Source: Salminus brasiliensis (taxonomy: Eukaryota; Chordata; Actinopteri; Characiformes; Bryconidae). From it: DNA of 64,000 nucleotides. Positions 28,268 to 38,700 of the stretch are shown here, in pieces. Each line of letters opens with the position of its first letter. Within the stretch, counting starts at the first letter, position 1. The DNA lies in contig NC_132880.1 of NCBI RefSeq assembly GCF_030463535.1, positions 28,043,987 to 28,107,986 of the forward strand. The letters run 5' to 3'. A program made the translations under genes and the position numbers. Below the pieces are notes generated by a model. It made no database searches. It was not told the origin of the DNA and worked only from the letters and a program-made list of their open reading frames with translations.

Positions 28268-29008
28268 AACATGTACTAAAAGGAAAGGGTTTCTTTAGTG
28301 TAGTAGTCATCAACTTTGCCTCACATGTGAAAGGCCCTGCTTCAAGAAACCAGGAATAAGACTTTATTTGATCCAGGTTAACTGGCTTTACTTCATACAT
28401 TTTCTTTAGCTGCTAAATAAATCAGCATAGGTGTTTCTGTAGTTTAGTGCTCATCATATTTGTCTCTTATGCAAAAGTTTCCCACTTCATAACTGACCGA
28501 AACAAATTGTTTTCTAGAATACTCTGTGGAACTTTTGTTTATTTCAGCAGCACTGGCCAATATTTACAATTGCTGGTGAGAATACAGAATCAAATTTGAA
28601 AGAGGGAGTCCAAAAGTTCCTTAATTGTAGTGGTTTGTTTGTTGTGCTATAAAGTCCTGCAAAATCAACATTATTTCCAACTTCAGGCAGCCTGAATTTG
28701 GATTCACTAGCAGAGGGGCATTGTTGATTTCAGGAGGTGGTGGCATAGCTGAGAAAGGCATTAAATGTTTACCTGAAGTGGTTGTTTGATGGAGACCCGT
28801 AGATGTTGAAGATTCTCCTGCCGAAGAAAGTTTTGATAACATTTCAAGTGTGGAGACAGCTCTGCATGGCAACTTAGACTGCTATTCATTTCCAGAGGTC
28901 TGGAAAGCATCCCCTCCAAGTTACATATTGAATTCCATGAGTACATCCTTCTCATGCTTGTGTTCAAAGGTTTTCATGCATGGGAGATGCATTTCGTGCA
29001 TACTTCTT
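28268..29008. repeat. Tandem duplicate with tRNA-Val-like head, copy 1
   Basis: Nearly identical by eye to 29,216-29,957 at an offset of about 950 bp. It begins with a degraded tRNA-Val-like sequence and ends at GCATACTTC. The unit also carries a weak open stretch on each strand, not recognised. The two copies are separated by 29,009-29,215, which holds the better-preserved tRNA-like gene. Confidence 0.9.
28289..28360 (+). pseudogene. tRNA-Val-like pseudogene (CAC loop)
   Basis: Seventy-two bases align with a tRNA-Val body: GTTTCTTTAGTGTAGTAGTC, then TTTGCCTCACATGTGAAA with CAC at the anticodon position. The acceptor and T-arm are eroded (TGCTTCAAGAAACCAGGAAT in place of a paired T-stem and loop), so it should not fold as a functional tRNA. 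Confidence 0.75.
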
Positions 29009-29045
29009 TTTTAAAACAATTTCTAGAACAGTTTGCTTTCGTGAA

Positions 29046-29118
29046 GTTTCTGTAGTGTAGTGGTTATCACGTTTGCCTCAAACGCGAAAGGTCCCCGATT
29101 CAAAACCGGGCAGAAACA
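29046..29118 (+). tRNA. tRNA-Val-like gene with CAA anticodon loop; possibly a pseudogene
   Basis: The acceptor stem pairs GTTTCTG with CAGAAAC perfectly, the D-arm is intact, and the A-box TAGTGTAGTGG is intact. The anticodon arm is TTTGC-CTCAAAC-GCGAA. Compared with eukaryotic tRNA-Val(CAC), loop position 36 has changed C to A, so the loop reads CAA, a leucine anticodon on a valine body. The T-arm CCCGA-TTCAAAA-CCGGG has a mismatch at the last pair, and the B-box is weakened at a normally invariant G. A TTTT terminator-like run occurs about 25 nt downstream. It is either a chimeric-identity tRNA or a decaying copy. Confidence 0.7.
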
Positions 29119-29215
29119 CTCTTGATTTATCCAAATTAACTGCCTTTTCTCAAAATCTTTTTAGCCGCTCATTCCAAAACTTGTGCCTTTTCATTGTTTT
29201 TGACATCTGCGTGAA

Positions 29216-29957
29216 ACATTTACTAACAGGACATGGGTTTCTTTAGTGCAGTGGTTATCAAGTTTGCCTCACATGTCAAAGACCCTGCTTCAAGAAACCA
29301 GGAATAAGACTTTTTATTTGATCCAGGTTAACTGGCTTTACTTCACACATTTTCTTTAGCTGCTAAATAAAGAAGCATAGGTGTTTCTGTCATTTACTGC
29401 TCATCATATTTGTCTCTTATGCAAAAGTTTCCCACTTCATAACTGACCGAAACAAATTGTTTTCTAGAATACTCTGTGGAACTTTTGTTTATTTCAGCAG
29501 CACTGGCCAATATTTACAATTGCTGGTGAGAATACAGAATCAAATTTGAAAGAGCGATTCCTAGAGTTCCTTAAGTGTAGTGGTTTGTTTGTTGTGCTAC
29601 AAAGTCCTGCAAAATCAACATTATTTCCAACTTCAGGCAGCCTGAATTTGGATTCACTAGCAGAGGGGCATTGTTAATTTCAGGAGGTGGTGGCATAGCT
29701 GAGAAAGGCATTAAATGTTTACCTGAAGTGGTTGTTTGATGGAGACCCGTAGATGTTGAAGATTCTCCTGCCGAAGAAAGTTTTGATGACATTTCAAGTG
29801 TGGAGACAGCTCTGCATGGCAACTTAGACTGCTATTCATTTCCAGAGGTCTGGAAAGCATCCCCTCCAACTTACATATTGAATTCCACGAGTACATCCTT
29901 CTCATGCTTGTGTTCAAAGGTTTTCATGCATGGGAGATGCATTTTGTGCATACTTCA
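29216..29957. repeat. Tandem duplicate with tRNA-Val-like head, copy 2
   Basis: Second copy of the 28,268-29,008 unit with scattered substitutions. It runs directly into a LINE/SINE-type tail at about 29,947. Confidence 0.9.
29237..29308 (+). pseudogene. tRNA-Val-like pseudogene (CAC loop), second copy
   Basis: Duplicate of 28,289-28,360 with the better A-box-like TTTAGTGCAGTGGTTATCA but the same eroded T-arm and 3' acceptor side. Confidence 0.75.
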
Positions 29958-30015
29958 CTATTTATGTAAAGCTGCTTTGTGACAACAACAGTTGTAAAAA
30001 GAGCTATACAAATAA
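29947..30015 (+). repeat. LINE/SINE-type 3' tail
   Basis: TATGTAAAGCTGCTTTGTGA, then GTTGTAAAAAGAGCTATACA and AATAAATCTGACTTGACT, a block familiar as the tail of dispersed teleost retroelements. Shared with 61,459-61,525, where homology between the 30-kb and 62-kb regions also begins. Confidence 0.6.
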
Positions 30016-30289
30016 ATCTGACTTGACTAAAGCATCTGCAACTGTTTTTAAATGCTTAAATAAAAAAATAGGTTTCAATACTACCTCAAATACCTTAAAT
30101 GTTTCTCAGTTTATATCCTTAAACATTTTTATGATCCAACATCTCATTCTGGGTTTCTGTGTGGTCTCAACAGCCCTTCAGTGTGTAATGTACCTGGGGT
30201 GTCACATCCTTAGCGGTAAAGTTGCTGTTGCGCCATTTCATTTATGAGGATAAGAGCTTTACTTTAGAACAGCTAAATCAAAGGATCTC

Positions 30290-30830
30290 CAGGTTTAAGA
30301 AAGGGCAATGAAAAATAGACTAAGCATCATTCTCAGTTTAAGATCCTCTGAAAAATCTGACCTCACAAATGTGGTGCCTTTTGCAAGTTTGACCTTTTTT
30401 AGTGGGAGATTGCATTGACAGAAGATCAGCACAGTTATGCTGCATGAGATTGGAGGCAAAGCACAACCCGCTCAAGAGGCAAGAACATGTGGTATGCAAC
30501 TTTAAAAATATTGCTAAAACACTCACTTAAAACATCAGGTTCAGGAAATCTATCATTTCAAACTTGCCAATCCTTTATGTAGAAAATGGAGATTGGTAAT
30601 GCATATCCTGTCAGCACTGGATCTTTGAGAAAGTCACTGGTGGTATTGGATTCCTGTGATGAAACACTAATGTCCCCACATGTTTTAAGGAACATGGGTT
30701 GGAGTTTGTTGGTGTTTACTTGGTTCAGCACAAGTCTGATTACTTTTACATTTTGGATGTTTTGGGTATGTTGCAGTAATAGATCTATCCCAAGATTGAC
30801 ACTAAACATACATTGATTATTTTTACTCAT
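30290..30830 (+). pseudogene. Remnant of a multicopy fish gene, internally deleted
   Basis: Homologous to 61,770-62,535. It lacks about 190 bp that at 61,925-62,110 encode a recognisable LTPKHHVMIHYP-type motif. Multiple stops and frame breaks are present. It marks the left shoulder of the first large repeat unit. Confidence 0.5.
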
Positions 30831-31669
30831 TTTAGTCTCAGGAATGGTTCACTGGAATCCTGAATAATGAAGCTCATAAGTTTACAATCACTAAATCTCT
30901 ACTTTTCTGTACTGGGAGTGCACACTAGTAAAGGAGGGTCAGGCCATAGGATGGGACAGTTTAAAAAGTTTTATTGATCTCACCATAATGTTCTGCTGTC
31001 TTCTTCTATTTCCCAGGAGCCATGTCTGCAGTGTGGGTCAGTGGGTGGTGGTTTAGAAGAAGGATGGGCTTACTGAGCATGTCTTTAAAGACATGCCTGG
31101 AATTCTGGGTAATGTGGACTGTACGATCTGGAACCGTTCTAGGGGGTAAACCAGGGTTGTACAGAGAGCTAAATGGGTATTCACAACATTTATTTAGTGT
31201 TGAGATGGCCTGTGTATTGCAATGTGATGTAGAATGTGAAGTAGTGGTGTTCACTTAGTGGAAGTCTTCGCATTCACTGTTCATGGTTAATGGTAATTGG
31301 ACACTGCAATTACAAATGGTTTGATCCATCATGTTAAAGAGGACTGATTGTGCTGTTTTTGTTTTCCCACCAGCTCAGAGGTCATACTTCTGTAAAGACG
31401 GGTCTGTTTTTGTTTTCCTGGCTGGTATTCTTTTGAATAAAGTTACTGAGTCTAAGTTTGTGTAAGCCAATAAATGTCCTGATTGACTCCACAATGTGCC
31501 TCCTTGCCTTGCCTTTGGTCACACCCTGACAATTCCTTCTTGATGTTTTGCTGTGTTCTTTCAGTTGAGAACTGAGTATTTTTGCGTATGTGGTGAAGCA
31601 AACCAAAGACTATGAAATGATCAGTTTAGATGATGCTGCAGATGTCAGGTCAGTTCATTTACTGTCAAC

Positions 31670-31696
31670 TGTCATGGCGGGTTTGGCGAGACACAG
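31670..31696 (-). repeat. LTR-like repeat end, truncated and antisense
   Basis: TGTCATGGCGGGTTTGGCGA followed by GACACAG matches the reverse complement of the right end of the LTR-like repeat at 42,763-43,387. In unit A it is cut off directly by the deletion relative to unit B. Confidence 0.55.
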
Positions 31697-31853
31697 ATTC
31701 ATCGTTTAAAAGGTGAGTAATGAATTACTTTCAAATGTGTAACTTAACAGCTAGTAGGACTTTAGCTAAACACATAACTAGCTGTATATCCTGTTCTGTC
31801 TGAGAGGTGACGTTTCTAGCGTTAACAAGGGTGTTGTTAGCCAATTACAGGAA

Positions 31854-32245
31854 GTCAGTGCCGTATGCTGAAAAACAGCACCACATCATGATGTTCCCAC
31901 CTCCAAACTTCACTGTTGGTTTGGTGTTTTTGGGTGATATGCAGTGCCTTTTGTTCTCCAAACATGGTGTGTATTATGGCCTTCAAAGAGTTAAATTTTG
32001 GTCTCATCTGACCAGACTATATTCTCCCAGTATTTCACAGGCTTATCTTCATGTTGTTGAGAACTTTAAATAAACTTCAACATTCACACATTGAACCAAC
32101 TGATATTTTTTTGCACTAAGTGGCAGGATTGCTTTCCAGTTATTGATAGGTTTTAGCTGGTGTCCTGACTTTCCATGGTTTTTGCACCTCTCTTTCTTCA
32201 TGTGTTCAATACTTTTTCCCTGTGTCATCGTACTGCTTGTAGTAA
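31854..32245 (-). mobile_element. Tc1-like transposon remnant, unit A
   Basis: On the minus strand it reads a degraded transposase piece including the first catalytic region (YWENIVWSDETK equivalent) and [14 protein letters not shown]. This is followed leftwards by a typical Tc1 terminal stretch containing ATGTGTTCAATACTTTTTCC. Frames are broken and most of the element is missing. A different family from the intact element at 8,493. Confidence 0.8.
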
Positions 32246-32548
32246 TGAGACATGATTTTCTGGAGCTGACGCTGACGCTCGTCTCCTGCCACTGGAGTGA
32301 ACCTATAAGCCAGCAAGTCACTTGCTCATTGTTTGTTAGCATTATCTCAATGTTCTTACTCTCTGTTTAGACGTTTTAATATTAGTTTGGTCTTACTTAT
32401 CTTTCCAATACTTTTCTAATCTGATGTGTCGCTTAGCTTGTAAGTGATTCTGTGTTATTAACTGCATCCGCAAACCGGTTCAAGGTCCTCAGCCTGTCAT
32501 CTTTGCCTCCCTCGCCTTTCCCCAAAACCGAGGAACACTACAAAGGGC

Positions 32549-32750
32549 GGTATTCTCATTATTGGAGATTCCATTGTTAGACATTTAAAAGTGTCTAAGG
32601 GTAATGCCACGGTTTCCTGTCTTCCAGGTGCCGGCGTATTGGATGTCACCCTCTGGTTGCCTGCGGCGCTTCAGCAATGCGGGAACCCCAGCACCATCCT
32701 CCACGTGGGGACAAACGGCACCTCTGCCCAGCGCAGCGAAGGAAATGAGG
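32549..32750 (+). pseudogene. SGNH-type (ORF1 esterase-like) fragment, unit A
   Basis: Reads GGILIIGDSIVRHLKVSKGN, then a CLPGAGVLDVT block and ILHVGTNGTSAQRSE, the GDS and HVGTN blocks of SGNH hydrolase domains found in ORF1 of some vertebrate non-LTR retrotransposons. The block ends at GAAATGAG before a consensus GTAAGC donor. Only about 65 residues; no complete gene. Confidence 0.65.
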
Positions 32751-33089
32751 TAAGCCTGTGTGTGTCTTTATTCTGTGTAATTTCAGTTGGTCTGTGTATG
32801 TTGGTTGTCTTGGCCTGTGCTCACTCTGACGCTTGACATTATGTGATTAAAATCTTGGCAAAGTGTGAATTAAACAGAAACACAAGACTTGGTGTGTTTA
32901 AACACCGTCTTCCTCTTTTTATTTGTTTCATCTTCTTTTTTTTGTAGGTCTTTTGCAGTGTCTTGGCAACTTTACATCCACTATTCCCAATAACTGCCTT
33001 GTCTTAATTACTTTATGCACTTAAGAAATAACTACCTGAAACAATTAGCTATCATTTTAAAGCTTTAGTTCTCTTAATTTTCAGAGTAC

Positions 33090-34990
33090 AACTCAGGAGG
33101 ACAACGTCATCTGCAAACAACAGAGAAGCTGCCCTCACCCCACTGCCAGAAGCCCTCTTGCCCCAGGCTACACCTTGCTATCCTGTCCATGAATATCAAA
33201 CAAGAGTGGAGACAAGGTGCAGCTCTGACGGAGTCCAGTGGCTACACTGAACAAGCTTGAGAATACAGACACAGCTCTCACACAGAGAGTACAAGGAAAG
33301 CATGGCTTGCGTCAGCAAACCTGGCACCCAATACTCCCAGTGCACCTCCTCCAATATGTTTCAGGGAACATGGTTGTAAACCTTCTCCAAGTCCACAAAA
33401 TACATGTCGACTGCAGTGGGATACTCCCATGCCCCCTCAACTATCTGAGAAAAGGTGAAGAGCTGCTCCACTATTCCACAGCCAGAACAGAATCCGCACT
33501 GCTCCCCCTTCATCTGAGTATCAACTATCGGGTAGATTCTCCTTTCCAGTACCTGAGATACACTTTCCTGGAGAAGCTGAGGAGTGTGATGCCACGATAG
33601 TCCCCTTTCTTGAAAATGAGCGCCACCACGCCAGTTTTCAGAGGCACAGTTCCCGAGGCCTATGCAACATTGCAGAGGCGTGTCAGGGACCAAGACAGCC
33701 CCACAATGTCCAGAGCCTTCAGGAACCTCGGGCGAATCTCATCCACTCCCGGTGCCTTGCCACAGTCTCAGTGACGTTGGACGGAGCGATGGATTCTGAT
33801 ACCCCCGGTATTCTCCATCAGGTATGTTCCTCAGGTTTAGGAGTTCCTCAAAGTGTTCCTTCCAGCGCCCAACAATATGCTCAGCTGAGGTCAGAGCTTC
33901 ACTGCCTTTACTGAGCACTTTGGACAGTGCCCCTTCTTCCCCTTCTAAGCTGTTGAAGCATTTTCCAGAACCTCCTTGAGGCCACCCGAAAGTCATTCTT
34001 CATGATCTCTACAAACACGCTTCTGCCACTGACACAGCTGCCACCATTTTAGCCTTTCGGTGCCAATCAGCGGAATTGGGAGTACTCTGAGCTGACCAAG
34101 CTTGAAAGCCTCTCTGGCCTCCCTCACCATAGGTATTCACCAACAGGTTATTTGGTTTCCGTCAAATCAAGCACCAAGCTTTTGGCCACAGCTATGTACA
34201 GCCGCTTCCACGATTGAGGTTCTGAACAGGGTTCATTCTGACTCCATGTCCCCGACCTCCTCCAAAACATGTGGGAAGCTCATGTGGAGGTGGGAGTTGA
34301 AATCACAGTCCTTTGCCAGCCTTTCCCAGCAGACCCTCAATTAATTTGGGTCTACCAGGTCTGTCTGTCAGTTTTCCGATCCAACTCACAACCAGATGAT
34401 GATAAGGTCACAAATCTGCACTTCTCTTTACCAGAGTTTCTGAAACATACGGCCTCAGGTCAGATAACATGACAACAAAGTCCATCATTGACCTTTGGCC
34501 CAAGGAGCTCTAGTAGTAGTAAGTACACTTCTGAGCAACCGTGTTCAGACATAGTGTTTGTTATGGACATACCATGACTAGCACAGAAGTCCAATATACA
34601 TCCCACCACTCTGGTTCAGATCAGGCAGGCTGTTCAACCCAATCACTCATCTCCACATTTCCCAGTAATTGCTCACATGGCATGGATATCACCCAGCAGA
34701 ACAATGGAGTCAGCGCATGGGACCCTCTCCGAATTACCACCCACTTTCTCCAAGAGAGCAGAAAACTCTAAACTGCTGTTGGGCACAAATGCATTATTCT
34801 ATCTGCAACACAAAGTCGCATCGAAGTGACCCTCTCATCTACCGGGACAATCTGGACCTTCCGGATGGTGGGTACACATGCTTGTGCCACGTTACTTGTT
34901 TGAGCTCAGACAGGGTACGTGGACTGCGCAGCCACCTGGCGCTCAGGTGCAGATACTACCCCCAGACCTGGATCCAGGGGTAGGTCTCGG
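33090..34990 (-). mobile_element. Degenerate non-LTR retrotransposon (endonuclease and RT), unit A
   Basis: Read on the minus strand from right to left: an endonuclease region with PNSS, DSIVLLGDIHA-like and LDFC-ASHGMSITNTM blocks (about 34,850-34,400); a connecting region with EHFEELLNLRN (about 33,850); and reverse transcriptase with QMKGEQCGFCSGCGIVEQLF and VDMYFVDLEKVYNHVP (about 33,400-33,500). The FADD catalytic box LLFADDVVLLS is at 33,090-33,125, where the copy stops. Several frameshifts and stops make it inactive. The plus-strand open frames over it are shadows. Confidence 0.85.
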
Positions 34991-35324
34991 TAAACCTTTT
35001 CCTTTTCCATTTCAAATGCATTCTGTTATTGGACTGTGCCATCAGCATATGATCATGAGGAAGGAGATCATATGAGAGGCTGGAGTTTGAGTGGCTTTGG
35101 CATGTAATCTAGTAACAGATACAAGGTGTGTTTGATGGGCTTTATCTGAGTTGGACAGCAATTTTAATGGGCTTCTCAAATTAAAATCCCTGTGCTTTTA
35201 AGCAGCATTATCTGAGATTCTGTATTTTTTTTACTCCTGGCCTCTTACATTTCATGATGGTTGAGCATTTATGTTTATTTGTTAGCTTATTCTGTTGCGA
35301 ATGGAAATTGGAAAACAGGAATCC

Positions 35325-35460
35325 GGGTCTAGACCCCTAATGAGCAAGCCAAGGGCGACAATGGCAAGGAAAAACTCCCTGAGAAGTGAGGAAGAAACCT
35401 TGAGAGGAACCAAGACTCAGTAGGGAAACCCATCCTCCTCTGGTTGACCCGGGATTCTAG
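35325..35460 (-). repeat. Teleost retroelement tail repeat, antisense, unit A
   Basis: Reverse complement of the block at 8,010-8,120 (CCTAATGAGCAAGCCAAGGG and GGCAAGGAAAAACTCCCTGA). It ends about 280 bp beyond the stop codon of the channel gene. Confidence 0.65.
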
Positions 35461-35739
35461 AAATTACTTTGGGCTTGGAAACGTGTTAGTTCAGGGATTA
35501 CGGTAATAGACGCAGGTAGTTACTAACTTGGTCACAATTGGCCCAATGCAGAAATTGGCAGATTCTAGGCATCCTGACATAGGCAGTGGCAGCTTGGGTG
35601 GAGATGGATGAAACAAACCTGGTTTGATTTTGGGTGGAGTAAATAGGGCAGCCAGAACAGCCAGGAGATTTCAGGAGAGCTCATGAGGAGAGGACAGTGG
35701 AATGCTGCATATCGTCAGCAGCTGGTTGCAGGTCAGAGG

Positions 35740-38700
35740 TTATTCGCTGACAGTCTCCTCTTCCATGTCCTACAACAAAATGAACTGTGTCAGTAACCCT
35801 ATAAGGACAAAAGCAGTTGTGGTATTCTCTCACATATGCAGCACTCATTTGATGACATTTACCCAGCTCGTTCTTTAACACATCTATATTATATTATATT
35901 TGTTTATAGAGATGTTCTCCTTAGTTTAAGAAATAATAGTGAAAGTTGAATAATGTTTCTTCCTCTAAATGTTAGTGTTGTTACCACTGTATTCAGTATC
36001 AAGAAGAATGTTACTCAGTTATTTCCTGCTTCTTTGGTTGTTATAATTAAACCAGTTGAAGTTCACTGGCCTTTCAGTTATTAGTTATACTGTAATTACA
36101 ATGGCATGGATATGGAAAAGCTCCTTACCTTAAAGCTGATTTCCACAAGTTTGTTCAGCAGAAAGGCCTCTGATTCAACTGAGAACTGGCTCTGCTCCAT
36201 GCTGGCCAAAAGTCTCAGATAATTTGTCATGAGCTCCACCTTTCTATAAACATAAACAACAGTCAATTAGAAATAATGGTCTTTTGATGTGTATGGGAAT
36301 ATCATTTAGTCATATTTACTGATCCTATGATCATGCTTGAGGGACCAACATATGGGTATTTCTGAAACAGTGTCTTTTACCGTTTGCTGTGTTTCTGTCC
36401 ACTGAAACGTTGTTTGAGAGCCTCCTGGTCTGCCTCTTCACCTGACTGGGTTTCACTAATCTCTAGTTCTGTTGTGAGAGAGTGAGAGAGATCCAGATAA
36501 ACAAATCTACACCAATACAAAATATTCATAAAGAAACAAATATTAGCAAATATGAAACACAAAAACTATTAATTATTTGCCAAGGTAAAAACCCATCCAT
36601 TTACCACCACCTTTATGCACCAGGCAGCCCTTTCAAACAAGCTCTGTTATCTTACACACTTACCGATCTTCCTGATGAACTCGCCTTCATCCTCTTGGGC
36701 AGCTTCCACCTGAAATCAGAGGTTAGTTAGAATACTGAACCATTACACATCTATAAGTTATTCTGCGCTGTAAGAGTCTGAACTCTGTGTACCTTCTGAT
36801 TTGTCCTGTTGATGGTAAGTCCCAAGTTGTCCACCAACACTGCCAGGATGATACTTGAAGGACAGAGAACAAAGATGAAGTGAACATTAAGTACATAAAC
36901 ATGCACTGAGTAGTAATAAGTCAATGCTGTCTGGCTGGATGGGGAACGTTATTCCCAGTAACTTACTTGAGGAGAATTAAATTCTCCAAAACGATGTACA
37001 ACACCATAAACACCATGATGAATTTTCCCACTGCGGGACTAATAAAGGACTATCTTATCTTATCTTATCTTATGTGAGCAGCTCCTGTTGACAGCAGAAA
37101 ACAGAGAATGGATACCATTGATAAAAAATTCACAACAATACTTACCATTTTTATTAATTTTGTTTAATTATTTTAATTATTTAAATAATCAAGTGAAAGA
37201 TTGTTAGAGCACTGGTTTATCTGATCTATGTGATTAAATAGTTTCTTAAGCCACATTTCCTTCATCTGAACTGTTGTAAAATTTGAGATTTAATGATGCA
37301 ACAAATCATTTCCTGAATATAAGTACAATTAAAATATAGTAGATTTGATCTTTTGTGATTGACCCCTTACCTTTGTCATAGCTGGTATTATAGACCAGGC
37401 CCCAGTCATCCAGCGTCAGCACCTGAAACAAGGTGGTAATGGTGCTGAAAATACCTCCAAACCTCTCCGGGTCTGACTCACTATACAACACCCGGAGAAA
37501 AATGGTGAACATGCAAATGACCATTAGCATGATGAATGAGGTGGAGCCAATGGACCGCAAGGACTTTACAGCTGTTGCCAAGATTATCTGGAGTGTGTGG
37601 AAGGAGCTGGAACAAGAGACAGAGTGCCAGAGTTAATGTATGTGAGTAAACTGAACTTCCCAAAAACGGTTTTGGTACATTGATCAAAGCTGCTGATCAT
37701 CGTTTTATTTATAGCTCTTTGTTGATTGATCTATAACATCTAGAGACATTATTATATCACAACCTAATATATCACAACCTAATCAGGCTGAAATAGTTAG
37801 TATAGGATTAGTACATATCAACTACTGATTCAAAGTGATAGCCACAGATATGGACACCCGTACTTTCCTAAACGCTACAAAAATGAAAGACACTATAAGA
37901 GTTGAATCCACAAACTGCTAAGTGAAACACCATAGTATTGCTTATTGGCTTAAAGGTTCTGTGAAATGTGTTGTTCATGCTCTACAGACTCCTTCTTTAG
38001 TCTATTCCTGCTTTAAGCATCAGTGAGGTCATTTCACATCACGTCCATCAAAGTGTACTTTTTCTTACCGGATGGCTTTGAGCAAACGGAAGGCTCTGAT
38101 TGCTCGTGCTCCTTTCATAATCTTCAGAGCCCGGAAGACGCTGGAGGTCTGTTTACCGCCCGTGAGTCCTGTGGTTTGCGCCAATGGCAGTGCAAAATCC
38201 ACCACACTCATGACAATAATGATGAAATCTGAAAGAAAAAGGAGAAACAATCAGACTGAATAAGTTCTTACATCTAACATCTCAGTACTTGATATTTAAA
38301 AAAAAAAAAAAATATGCAAAGGTATTTGAGTTTTAGGACCAGGTTGACTACTCTCATAAGAGATGGATCAGCTCACCCATGTTGTTCCAGGAGTTCAGGA
38401 AGTACTTGTGTCCCCACGCCAGGAGCTTCAGAAAGAACTCCATCAGGTAGATACCCAGGAAACAGGCATCCACCGCTGAGAACACCCAACCTAGTACAGC
38501 CATATAAAAAGATCAGAGTTTATATCAGAATAATGACCAGACCTTTTATCATGACTTCTGATATGATCAGAATACTGTACTAAAATAATCAGTACAAGTC
38601 AGAGTGTCTATGATAATGTTACCGTGTGTGCTTAATATTGTGGTGTACTGAACTACTGAATACTGCACATGTCCAGAGTGTATCCATATTAACGTCTGTG

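Noticed and set aside
31022-31258. 78-codon frame MSAVWVSGWWFRR... present three times (31,022; 44,745; 62,724)
   Set aside because: Conservation follows from the large duplication itself. The antisense frame is equally open, and no domain is recognised.
33238-33600. 120-codon plus-strand open frame (and partner at 47,747)
   Set aside because: Antisense shadow of the reverse transcriptase remnant, which reads clearly on the minus strand.
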